Source: Eurosta solidaginis
Lineage: Eukaryota > Arthropoda > Insecta > Diptera > Tephritidae
Direction of reading: 5' to 3'
Assembly (NCBI RefSeq): GCF_040869045.1
Contig: NC_090321.1
Location: forward strand, 135,027,689 to 135,091,688
DNA length: 64,000 bases
This document shows positions 11,560-20,879 of the stretch, one piece after another (within the stretch, counting starts at the first letter, position 1; every line of letters starts with the position of its first letter). Below the pieces are notes generated by a model. That model was given only the letters and a program-made list of their open reading frames with translations, searched no databases and had not been told where the DNA came from. Position numbers and translations under genes: made by a program.

Positions 11560-12312
11560 TTAAAGAGCTGCGACTACATAACCAGCCGCTCGAAGTGAAG
11601 AGATATCTCACATACACACATGTAGTCATCAGCTAAGAGTTGTTACTCACACATACACGCATCTTATATATTATTTCTAATTGCTGTTTTTATGTACAGG
11701 TCCCTTTTTCGCTCTTATTTGGAATTCAAATCTATAAAAAGTTTTGGTTGTAAAGATGGGGATTCGTGTTTGTTTAGCTATATTTTATTAAAATAATTTG
11801 TAAAAATAAACGATTGTGAGCACATAATAAAATCTATTTCTACTATGGCACTATTGTGAATATTTGATTAGCACTGACACTGCATTACCGGCAGTTGCTA
11901 ACATTCGTCAGATGGAAGCGCAAGCGCATTTAAGTTTATAGATGTTTGTTTGATAGAGCAGCTGATTTCTGGTGATATTTGATATGAGACTTTATATTTG
12001 TTGCGCATCTCCAACTCAATAACCAAGCAGGAGATACAACTATTTTAGAAGGTGAAATGCCTAGACCTTAGGAGAAATATGCGAACAAGGCAACAGAGAG
12101 TATAAAAGCAGCGCAAGCTGAGGAATAACTAATCAGTTTGATTTAAATACACTATTAGTTGTGAAGTATAATTGAGAAGTACTACTCCCAAAGTAGTCTA
12201 AATAAAGTCCAGTTTGCAATACTAAATATTGGAGTTATTTATTCAACGGTTCAGTGATTCGAACGTTAGTAGAAGGTGTATAATTACCAGGAAATCCCTA
12301 AAATTGGCTACA
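11560..12312 (+). mobile_element. Gypsy LTR (SAP-gag family), arm A copy
   Basis: The right end is fixed by comparison with the copies at 22270, 27954 and 35952 and by the primer site that follows: the LTR ends ...ggctaca at 12312. Then tgggtgtcagaag (12314 on) resembles the complement of a tRNA-Leu 3' end with one extra G. The LTR contains a promoter-like tataaaagcagcgc at about 12101-12114 and an aataaag signal near 12200. The left edge is not certain; homology with the 771-bp LTR at 22270-23040 starts near 11560. It is the 5' LTR of a copy truncated soon after gag begins. Confidence 0.65.
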
Positions 12313-12370
12313 ATGGGTGTCAGAAGAGGAATTGTTGAATAAATTCCGGGTAGCGGAGGACAACAAAGAC

Positions 12371-12568
12371 ATGGCCTAACTGAGTGAATGGAAGATCCAG
12401 CAACTGAAAAAGGAGTTGGAAGACCGTGGATTGAATATTACTGGCAATAAATGCGAGCTACAAACACGACTAAAGGAAGATATGGAATTGGAAGGAATAG
12501 ACGTTGATGAACACACTTTTCATTCTGATGTGGAAGAGTCAACAACAAAACTAGAAGAAAAAAATTAA
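12371..12568 (+). pseudogene. Gag N-terminus with SAP-like motif, truncated
   Basis: After ATG GCC comes an in-frame TAA, then an open frame reading LSEWKIQQLKKELEDRG and NKCELQTRLKEDMELEG. This has the spacing of a SAP helix-extended loop-helix motif (a DNA-binding fold known in some Gag proteins). A second stop follows LEEKN. The same start, stop position and motif appear in the copies at 22211 and 27894. The rest of gag is lost here at about 12620. Confidence 0.65.
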
Positions 12569-12620
12569 ACACCGCAGACAGTGACGAACACAAACATAAA
12601 CATGATTCGGTAAAAAAAAA

Positions 12621-13130
12621 ATTTATTTGTTAGGTCGTAGTTTGTCAAATCCTAGTATTCGAAAAACAACGTTTATTTACAGCCAAACGTAAGGCAGTTA
12701 GGGGTTAGGAAAAAGGTCTGATTTCACCCCCCTTCCACCCTATATTCCAGACGATGGGTTGGTTTTAAACACAAATTTATATATCGGTATAAAAAAAGTG
12801 CGCGAGGAAATACGAAGAAAAAACTCGCAAGCATAAATACTAAAATAGTAGCCGTATCTAACGGAGAAAGTCAAAGCTGAAAAAAAAATGCTCAGTTATA
12901 TATATATATTTTGTATGATCAATAGGAATGCTGATGGGTCGATTCCTCCAGAAGGCACAGCTGGTCGAATAATGTTGATTATGCCAAGTGGTGTTTGCAG
13001 AACCAGGAGTGATGAATAAAATTCGAACTGGTAGTTAATGTCCAGGAATGGGATGTGTTTTCTATGGTTTTTTTAAAATTGATAAGTATGAATTTGACTT
13101 GTCCTGTCACGTTCGCCAAAAATTTTGCAG
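12621..13130. other. Noncoding stretch with one BEL-leader match
   Basis: Mostly unrecognised AT-rich sequence. Positions about 12960-12998 match, in inverse, the repeat unit upstream of the BEL gag at 32375 (core aataatgttgattatgcc). The last ~20 bases before 13131 end in tttgcag and may be the 3' end of an intron for the gene fragment that follows. Confidence 0.4.
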
Positions 13131-13768
13131 CCAAAGAAAAAACGCCCTGGCGGTGTTGAATTGGCAATTTCATTTATTCAAGTGATTTCCTATTTCCTAT
13201 GGCTAAGTTCTTAGGCTCTATTTTTCTGTATCATATAAAGAGATCCCGTAATATGACATGATTATGAGTGAAATATACACCTTATTATTGTTTACCCAGG
13301 TTGTGCCGCTAAAAAAGCTCGGCAGTGCCACAGGGTTATTCACGGGTTCCTCCCATCGGAGTGAGATTGAGAGTGTATTCGATACCTAAATATCATGCTT
13401 TCTGTGTTTTTTCCAGATATTCCAATTTTGTGCGCAGACATTCCTTCAGTTATTTCTGCCTTCTCTGAAATGTTAGCTTAGAAATCACAAGGAAAACAAC
13501 TTTATGCTAAAACCTTCTCTTAATCTCTCATCATAGTTCCGGTATCGAGAGTCGATGGCATGACCCTTTTCAAGAAAAAAGTCGTGCCGATGAATTATGG
13601 TCATCTCCGTCGAACCAGCCGATAGGTCTTGTTATGGGAATTCATGAAAAGTTTGCGCACAGAAAGTGTTCCTACCTGCATCCGTATTTGGAAAAAGACG
13701 AAGCGGAAGACCTCCGCCAAGAAGACTTGATATCCCTTGGTGCTCGCAACTGGTGTCAGTTATGTTGA
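13131..13768 (+). CDS. Four-exon C-terminal fragment of an unidentified host gene
   Basis: Four candidate exons join with consistent phases: 13131-13181, 13300-13360, 13417-13471 and 13537-13768. Introns of 118, 56 and 65 bp are bounded by GT...AG, including the strong GTGAGA donor at 13361 and a pyrimidine-rich ttttttccag acceptor. The joined frame gives about 132 residues with segments such as PGGVELAISF, NIPILCADIPSV, GIESRWHDPFQEK and GIHEKFAHRKCSYL, ending ARNWCQLC and a stop. A parallel frame stays open past that stop (EAGIARLTCATAMPK), so a one-base change may have shortened the protein. I cannot name the family and see no transposon motif. The first exon is the least certain. Confidence 0.55.
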
Positions 13769-14055
13769 AGCCGGGATAGCTAGGTTGACTTGCGCAACTG
13801 CAATGCCAAAATCTCCTTGGCGGCAAAGCGCCAATTGCTGGTGATGATAAATTTTCTTCATATTTCTTCTTTTACTCAATTTATTTAGAAAAAAATATTA
13901 ATTATGTTTTAAAAACGCCCAAAAGAATGTTTTTAGCCTTTATTATCTGTTATTTACTTATATTTTAGTTTTTATGGACAAAATAAAAAGGACGCTGTGC
14001 TTAACATCGCACGTATCATCTCTGAATCAATATTTTTATATATTTGGCTTACTGG

Positions 14056-14953
14056 CGTTATTAAAGTGAGGTGTAAAGCAAATACAGACCTCAAAAAGCA
14101 GTTCCAGAACTCAAAAATAAAAAACTGGAGGCAACTGTATGGTATAGCGGTGGAAGTGTGATGGGTTTGGGCCTACTTGGCTGCCTCTGGAGTTGGCAAA
14201 AACTTTCTTTGAGTCCACAATGGACAAAAATTTGTATCTAACCTTACGAAAGGCAATTTGTTGCGAATCGCCCCTAATTTAGGTGTATGTGATAGATTTC
14301 GCAATAACCAAGGCAAATACCTTTAACACAAATCCAGGATTGTGCAGGCATGGGTAATTTGGAACTGTCCACACCTCATGAATCTACTTCCACAATCTCT
14401 CGCCTTAAATGCCATTGAAAATTGCGCTCAGTTTTGGAATCGGCTATACGGTAAAGGCAGATTAGTAAGATTAGCGATTTAAAAACTACTCTTGTCGAAG
14501 AAAGGCATAAAGGGTCCATTTCTGATACTTAGCATAGACCTGACTTGACTTGACGTAAACTTGGCAACTTAGCCACGACTATACCCGACTTAGCGCATAC
14601 AATCTGGCATCATAATCAATAAATGTCAATTTGTATGACAAAATATCAAAATGAAATGCAAACAAACAAATGGCATCTCAAAATGTAACCGTCACTTAGA
14701 ACTTACATAGAAAATCAAAATTCAACAGACTTCTAAGTCAAGTTAAGTGTTGCTAAGTTTTGAGTAATCAGTAACATGCAATGTTCATTTAACAGAACTG
14801 TAAGTGACAGTTCTCAAGTCAATTCAAGTCTATGATAAGTATCAGTAATGGGCCCTTAAGGTACCATCTGAAGCCGCTCAAAAACTAATTGCATCTATGG
14901 AAAATCATCTTGAAGATGTTATTTAACAAAAATGTGGTCATACGAGGTACTAA
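14056..14953 (+). pseudogene. Tc1/mariner transposase relic
   Basis: Plus-strand frames read, in order: WYSGGSVMG near 14134-14160, ESTMDKNLYLTLRKA near 14211-14255, HKSRIVQAWVIW near 14330-14365, LALNAIENCAQFWNRL near 14403-14450 (the NxIEN region that carries the last catalytic acid in Tc1 transposases), then VPSEAAQKLIASMENHL near 14862-14912 and the typical C-terminal KCGHTRY near 14930-14950. Several frameshifts and stops are present, and the N-terminal half is missing. A 346-bp MITE splits the C-terminal part. Two related ~24-bp stretches at 14990-15013 and 15184-15209 may be remains of its end. Confidence 0.8.
14511..14856. mobile_element. Harbinger-like MITE inside the Tc1 relic
   Basis: A 346-bp element begins AGGGTCCATTTCTGATACTT and ends with the imperfect inverse (...AGTAATGGGCCCT); about 38 bp of each end are inverted copies. 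It is flanked by TAA (14508-14510 and 14857-14859). Removing the element and one TAA restores the transposase reading frame across the site (ERHK to VPSEAAQK), which independently confirms both boundaries. The superfamily is inferred from the TAA duplication. Confidence 0.85.
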
Positions 14954-15490
14954 ACTAAATAAAAATTATTTTTTTCTAAGGCAGGGCGCAGTGCACGGAA
15001 TAAGCCGTGACCTTAGTTTTTAAGATAATTTTAGTTTTTATTAAATAATTAGCAGAAACGTGTAAACACATAAAAATTACGTATTTGTTCAAATAAAAGC
15101 ATATTTTTATTAAAATTGTGCATTTGAATTTTTTTGACATCGTCACTAGTTTCCTTTCTATATAGCTCTACAGTTTTGTTCTGTAGATGCACGAAATAAG
15201 CTGTGAACCACAACGACACTCATAAGAACATGTGTAAAAATAATATGACAGATGTGGCAGCTACACCACCGTCGTGAATGTAATCAGCCCAAATGCGAGT
15301 AAATTTGTAGGTGACAAGCAAAGGAGGCTAGTTAAAATAAATGCAAGTAAATTATGATATGAGAGCGATTGAGCATAGGTACATATGTAATTAGCCAGCG
15401 TAAGTAAATGATTAAATAAGAGATGATGTATGTATGTAAATATGAAACTAAGTATGATGCGATGACACAGTGGGCTGAATCTGACCAAAC
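14954..15490. other. Noncoding stretch between relics
   Basis: It contains the possible Tc1 end repeats (14990-15013 and 15184-15209) and then AT-rich sequence with tatgtatgtaaatatg runs. Minus-strand open frames around 15261-15560 continue out of the Gypsy RT fragment but lose RT similarity to the left of about 15490. Nothing else was recognised. Confidence 0.4.
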
Positions 15491-15859
15491 ATAGTTCATC
15501 AAAGTTATTTCCCAATACGATGATGTCGCCCATGTACACCAATGTACATGTATTTTCCAATGTAGTCCTTTCAATACCTGGTCCATGAGTCTCTCAGAAG
15601 TAGGTGGTGCATTGCAAAGTCCAAAAGGCATCACTTTAAATTGCCAAAGACCATCTCCGGCACTGGAGGCTGTTTTGTCTTTGTCTTCCTCCTTAACCTA
15701 CACTTGCCAGTAGCAGCTTTTTCAGACCAGTCTGGAATACCTTCTCGTATCAGATAGCGAGTACAGAGTGTCGTCAATTCTTGGCAATGGGTAGCTATCC
15801 TTATTCGTGACGTCGTTCAACTTTCGGTAGTCCATGCAAAACCTCATTTTTCCATCCTT
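15491..15859 (-). pseudogene. Gypsy copy 1: reverse transcriptase, downstream piece
   Basis: The minus strand continues the RT that stops at 19862. It reads RFCMDYRKLNDVTNKDSYPL near 15840-15780, FGLCNAPPT near 15625 and a damaged catalytic box (VYMGDIIVLGNN, aspartate to glycine) near 15530. It is separated from the upstream half only by the LINE at 15860-19849. Similarity stops near 15491, so RNase H, integrase and the 3' LTR are absent. Confidence 0.8.
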
Positions 15860-16938
15860 GCTGTTGTTGTTGTAGCAATGTTTCGCACCACCTCATAGCT
15901 GCGACCGATCACAAATTGTCATCAATATCCTCTAACGAGAGTCCAAGGAAACTTGCTGTTTCGACAGGGGTGGACCATAATGAAAGGGGTGTTAGAGGCG
16001 TTGGTTCCACATTAGAAATTAAAGAGATGGTTGGTGCCATGTGGGGACACATTGCAAGCGGGGCATACATTTTGATTTCGGGGTTGTTTCTGGATACGTA
16101 AGAGTTTAACCTGTTACAGTATCCAGAACGAAGTTGAGCCAGAGTGACTCGCGTTTCCCTGGGGAGTATGCGTTCCTCTTCCTCAAGGTTTGGGTACTGT
16201 TCCCTGAGTACTGGATTCACGGGCAATTCCTGACATAAAGGTCCGACGCCTGTTTGTGGAGTTCACCAAGAGCCTGCTTGTGTTTTTTTGTTTCATACGG
16301 CTGAGTTCTCAGGTGCCGTATTTATTCAAAATGCTTACGGAGATGACTCCTTAACTCCCTAGGCGGTGTTGGCTCATCAATCAGATGTCTGTTGGGATGC
16401 CCAGGTTTCTGGGTATTCAACAGGAACTGTTTGGTTAGCATCTCATTTCTCTCCCTGAGGGGAGTATTCTCACCTCATTATGTAAATGGTGTTCTGGGGT
16501 CATAGGAAGAAAGCCCGTGGCGGTTCTGAGCACAGTATTTTGGCAGGCCTGTAGCTTATTTCAGTGGGTTATTTTTAGGCTTGGCGACCATATAGGCGAC
16601 GCGTAGCATGCAATCGGCTGGCCAATTGCTTTGTAAGTGGTAATGAGCTTTTCTTTGTCTTTTCCCCAAGTACTGCCAGCAAGGGATTTGAGGATTTTAT
16701 TACGGCTCTGGATTTTTGATACAATAGCGGCTGCATGCTCACCAAAATGTAGATCCTGACCAAACGTCACACCAAAGATTTTGGGGTGTAAGACAGACGG
16801 TAGCGTGATGCCATCGACGTGGATGTTCAAGATGGTCGACATTTGGGACGTCCATGTTGAAAATATGGTCGCGGAGGATTTATTCGGTGATAATGCCAGG
16901 TGAGGCGAAAAAACTGGAGAGATCAGGGAGGTAGCCGT

Positions 16939-17917
16939 TTATTCTGTTGCAAAGCTTACCGATCCCTGGGCCTGGGTGTAGAAAACGATAGTAACTCCTT
17001 CTGGTGGCGAAGGTAGCTTAGATATGTAGAAATTAAACAAAAGTGGGGATAGGACACCACCCTGTGGCAGCCCCTGTTTAATTCTTCTTGGTTTTGATGT
17101 TTCATTTCTAAATTGCACCGATGCCTGCCGACCACCCAGATAATTTGCGGTCCACCTTTTAAGACATGGGGGAAGGGTAGACCCTTCCAGGTCCTGCAGT
17201 AATGCTACGAGTACTGTTCTATGGTGGGGGTTTTGATTTATACTGCAAGTTATCTGGGTGCTGATGGCATTTAGCGCGGTGGTGGTGCTATGGAGTTTTC
17301 TGAAGCCATGCTGATGGCAGGCTAGCTGCAAATTGGCTTTGAAGTAGGGGAGCAAAATGGCTTCAAGCGTCTTGGCTACTGGCGATAGGAGAGATATGAT
17401 ATGACTCTCCTATGATAACTGGTTTCCCAGGCTTCAGTAGTGGAACCACCTTGGCCATTTTCCATTTTTCGGGTATGACAAAGGTGGAAAGAGACAGGTT
17501 GAAGATATGTGCTAAATATTTGAAACCCTCTTTCCCTAGACTTTTAAGCATCGGCATGGCTATGCCGTCTGGGCCCACTGCTTCGGGTGGTTTAGCATGA
17601 CCGATGGCATTCTCAACCTCTTTGGCGGTGATGGTAATTGGTGACGCGCTGAATTTATGTTTATGCGCGTGTCTGTTGGCCCTCCGTCTATCTTTGCCGA
17701 CTGTAGAATGCATTATATATTGTCGGCAGAAAGCGCTCGCGCATTTTTTCGCATCCGACAGCACTCTATCGCCAAAGGCGATGGAAACTTTATCATTGTG
17801 CCTTGGCGGATTCGATAGGAACTTTACCGTGGACCAAAGTTTACCTACACCGGCAGAGAGGTTACAACCGCTTAGGTGCTCCTCCCATTTCGCCCGCTTG
17901 TGTTTATCCACAAGCAA
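16939..17917 (-). pseudogene. LINE reverse transcriptase, broken
   Basis: Two overlapping frames cover RT. The upstream one (17363-17917) has EVENAIGHAKPPEAVGPDG, MPMLKSLG and VPLLKPGKP. The downstream one (16939-17355) has HQHGFRKLHSTTTALNA and RIKQGLPQGGVLSPLLFN. Two internal losses are visible by comparison with normal RT order: the segment with the first catalytic aspartate is missing between LVALLQ and EGSTLP, and the YADD box is missing after VTIVFY, where the sequence jumps to a PGPGIG-type segment in another frame. The enzyme cannot have been active in this state. The C-terminal thumb continues at 16561-16842 (PKIFGVTF, LKSLAGSTWGK). Confidence 0.8.
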
Positions 17918-17944
17918 TCTGATGCGTTGGTGTATAGCCCTTAT

Positions 17945-19237
17945 TTAGGGATCGCCGGGATCGAGCTGTCTTATAAGGTCACGTTCTCTCGTTAAACTCG
18001 CGGCCTCTGCCGGGAAGTGGGGCCGAATTTCGGGAATTCTACCGGCGGGAATGAAACGAGCCGAGGCGGATTCAATGACCTTGCGGAAAGCACGCTCCCC
18101 TTGGCGGGCATCAGTTGGGATAGGGAGGGCAGCAAAGCGGTTGTCTGTAAAGGATTTGAAATTCGTCCCACTTTCCTTTTTTAAAGTTAGTGAAAGTGCG
18201 TTTTTCTGCGACGATGAACTCGGCGGAACGCTCAGTAAAATAACTATAGACAGGTGGTCGGATGCCAATGTTACCATCGGCTGCCAGTTGACGCAGTTTA
18301 CGAGTTCTGCGCTCACGATTGAAATATCCGTACTGTGACAGCTTCCTACCATACGTGTGGGGGCGTCTCCGTTTATTGTGCAGAACGTCGTTTCTTCAAT
18401 TTGATCCGCTAACATCTCACGCCTACTGTCCACCCGCAAGTTTGAATGCCATAGATCGTGATGGGCATTGAAATCGCCTAAGATATTGCGATTGTTTCCA
18501 GTGAGTACGCCGCTAATATCAGGGCGGTATCCACTGGGGCAATAGGTGACAGGAGGGATGTAGATGTTGATGATTTCTAGATTTGCATCGCCCGACCGGA
18601 CAGATAATCCTTGACGTTCTAAGACACTGCCCCTGCGGTCGATGTCGGGATCAAACATATGATATTGCACAGTGTGGTGTATGATAAACGAGTGGCTACC
18701 TCCATTTCCGCTCTCGCGATCTTTTCTGTGGACATTATACCCAGAACAGGTCTGCAATGCAGATCTTGCTGTGAGTTTAGTCTCTTGAATCGCAGCAATG
18801 CGGATGTTGTGCCGCTTCATGAAGTCGACTATCTCCGTGATCTTCCCAGTTAATCCATTACAGTTTAACTGCAGAATTCTGAAGTGCACAGGGGGAGACG
18901 TTGTCACTCTGGGAGTAAGTGACGGGTGACTAGGCCTTGGTTGTGGACTACGCCTTGGTTGTGGAAGGCCAGCACGCGACTGCTGTTGTGGCCCTGGGAC
19001 TGGACGTCCTTGGGTAAGCATTGGGGTACCCGGTGTATTTGGGTATACGGCCTGGCAACATGGCGCAATGAAACCCGTAGGGGGGTTGCCGTCGCGGAGA
19101 CCAGAACATATAGGAAAGTGGCACCGTCCATGGCAGGAGCTGCATTGGGCGGATGTCGCAAACGTATATATTCTGTGCTGGCAAACGGTGCAAAGGGAGG
19201 TAGGGACTAAGAGTCTGTTTCCCTGACCTATGTACAT
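17945..19237 (-). CDS. LINE ORF: PHD-like finger plus AP endonuclease
   Basis: A 430-codon open frame. Residues about 15-60 carry cysteines and a histidine in a PHD-like order (CTVCQHRI, CSSCHGRCHFPIC, APCC). Residues about 115-330 form an exonuclease-endonuclease-phosphatase domain of LINE type: LQLNCNGL, AAIQETKL (catalytic Glu), LGDFNAHHDLW (Asp-Asn-His) and a final SDHLSIVI. This domain nicks target DNA for target-primed reverse transcription. An upstream frame (19286-19860) adds another zinc finger (WFCCICRKRIF) after a GIGSNPGQ/NPGP-type segment resembling a decayed 2A-like motif. The frame ends before RT because of a frameshift near 17945. Confidence 0.75.
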   Translation of the reverse strand: MYIGQGNRLLVPTSLCTVCQHRIYTFATSAQCSSCHGRCHFPICSGLRDGNPPTGFIAPCCQAVYPNTPGTPMLTQGRPVPGPQQQSRAGLPQPRRSPQPRPSHPSLTPRVTTSPPVHFRILQLNCNGLTGKITEIVDFMKRHNIRIAAIQETKLTARSALQTCSGYNVHRKDRESGNGGSHSFIIHHTVQYHMFDPDIDRRGSVLERQGLSVRSGDANLEIINIYIPPVTYCPSGYRPDISGVLTGNNRNILGDFNAHHDLWHSNLRVDSRREMLADQIEETTFCTINGDAPTRMVGSCHSTDISIVSAELVNCVNWQPMVTLASDHLSIVILLSVPPSSSSQKNALSLTLKKESGTNFKSFTDNRFAALPIPTDARQGERAFRKVIESASARFIPAGRIPEIRPHFPAEAASLTRERDLIRQLDPGDP

Positions 19238-19861
19238 ACAGAAGACAGAGGCAGGGGCTGATGCTCGGCATTGCTCCCGACTCTACTACTGAGATTGTAG
19301 GTATGAGTGGGAGCAGCCGTGTGAGTTGGTGGCCCCGAGGGGCGCGAGCAACAGCGGGTACTTGTTGTGGCTTGCTGAGCAGCGGGGCTGCTGGAAGGTA
19401 GCAGGGGGGGGGGGGGGGGGGGGGGGGAGGGCGCTAAGGCGCAGGTTACGGGACGTCCTAGGACGTGAACAGCAAGGAGCCACAACATATTTATAAAAGT
19501 TACGTGGACGCTTGGTTTTGGGGTCTAGCCCAGAACAACCTGTTCGATGCAACCATCCCTTACACGAGACACACTGACAAGAGTATGACCGTCCTAAAAA
19601 GATTCTTTTCCGGCAGATGCAGCAAAACCATTTCTCAGGACCGGGGTCAGGAGACTGGCCCGGATTGGAACCGATACCTTCCCGGAGCAAGAGAATATGT
19701 AGCACTCCCGCTGCAAGGAGCTGCTGGGAGGATGACAATTTGTGGGAGGGACGCAACAAATAAATGGGGTTACACTGAAATGGCAGTTCTTGGTCGGGAA
19801 AAATCTCGAGTCGCTCCGGTACATAGAACCGACGGCGTGGGCAAGCGACTTTTCCATCCTT

Positions 19862-20847
19862 CTTCTTCACAAGTACCACCGGTGTGCTCCACGGACTAGC
19901 TGATGGTTCGATGACGCACAACTTCCCGCTTCGCCAGTGGAACACTACGTGGAGCTTGACGGATCAGCCTTGCATCTCCAGTGTCAATTTGATGTTTCAC
20001 AACGTCGCTGCGACCTGGTTTGGAGCCATCTTGGTCAAATATGTTTACGTACTTTAGGAGCAGTTGTTTTGCCTTACTCTGATAGTCTTCCTCTAGCCCC
20101 TCTGACCATGTCATTTGAAAGATTTATTTTGCCAGTTGAAACGTTTTCCTGGAGCTGTTCACAACTAATGACTACTTCAGGATCTTGGCATCTACCCAAT
20201 ATATCTCCTTTGGTCATTTTGAATGGTGACTTGAACTCACTGAGTACTCTTACCGGAATACGTACATCCTGTTTTGTTATAGCCAGGGTTTTTCCTACAA
20301 GTACGTTTGGTGTTGATTTGTTTGCTGCTTCCACAACCCACAATTTGTTTGTCCCACAATCTCCATCAACCTTTGCCCAGATGATTGCCTCCCATTTTGG
20401 TGGTATTTGCTGATTCTCCACCACCAGCACTCGTTTACTGCTGTAGTCTTTCCCGTAGCCGAGGTTAAGTGGCACATCCATGTTCTTATATCGCATCGTC
20501 TTGCTTTGCATGTCGATCTTGATGCCTTGGTCGATCAAGAAGTCCACTCAAATTATGATTTCATCAACAATATCTGTCACTATAAAATTGTGTAGTACCT
20601 TGACGTTCCCAATTGCGACTTCACATGCTACTTCCCCAATTACCTCGGTGTCCTCTCCAGTGACTGTACGCAATCTTGCTCCATGCAATTGTCTTACATT
20701 TTTGTTGACTAAATCCGATTGAATGATGGAATGAGATGCGCCGGTATCTATAGTCAGTACCCGTTCCTTTCCATCCACATGTCCTCCGACAGTAAGGTTG
20801 CTCGACCTTTTTCCAATTTGCGAGATTAGAGATTTTGGGGCATTCAA
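19862..20847 (-). pseudogene. Gypsy copy 1: protease and start of reverse transcriptase
   Basis: 20847-20548 reads a retroviral-type aspartic protease (VLTIDTGASHS, with the D-T-G triad). A one-base loss near 20550 shifts the frame, and 20547-20074 continues with a linker up to DILGRCQDPEVVI. 20114-19896 is the RT N-terminal region (VKHQIDTGDARLIRQAP), and 19945-19862 has WSTPVVLVKKKDG before the LINE breaks it. Relative to the copy at 30922-31258, about 32 bp are deleted near 19918. The pieces are in normal Gypsy order but not translatable as one protein. Confidence 0.8.
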
Positions 20848-20879
20848 TTGCGGGAGCCAGCTGTCGCCTCTTGCGACTC

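Larger units (their letters stand above)
10380..12620 (+). repeat. Inverted duplication, arm A
   Basis: This segment, from the right end of the hAT-like element through a Gypsy 5' LTR and the gag start, matches 27704-30004 in inverse orientation. The shared part includes the hAT end with the same outer flank, about 800 bp of AT-rich DNA, a block around 11417-11636, the LTR and the first gag codons. Because both arms share the same hAT insertion point, the duplication happened after that insertion. Sequence at about 10747-11560 has no recognised coding content. Confidence 0.75.
15860..19849 (-). mobile_element. Jockey-type LINE inserted in Gypsy RT, 12-bp target duplication
   Basis: The LINE is bounded by TTTTCCATCCTT at 15848-15859 and 19850-19861, and the Gypsy RT frame continues across it. 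On the minus strand it starts with a cysteine-rich PHD-like ORF, then an AP-type endonuclease and RT, and ends at a (CAA)n tail near 15860-15880 (seen as ttgttgttg on the plus strand). The last coding block (15909-16226) has ILPRETRVTLAQLRSGYCN and LSLWSTPVETASFLGL. Frameshifts and internal deletions make it inactive. A 24-base G run (19404-19427) lies in the 5' part. A shortened copy of the same insertion is at 30005-30921. Confidence 0.85.

Noticed and set aside
11417..11636. Overlapping plus and minus frames conserved at 28605-28818
   Set aside because: Conservation is explained by the inverted duplication. Both strands are open and neither translation looks like a protein domain.
19404..19427. 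G24 run as a regulatory or G-quadruplex element
   Set aside because: It lies in a decayed LINE coding region. Homopolymers of this length are often expansion or sequencing artefacts, and no partner tract is nearby.
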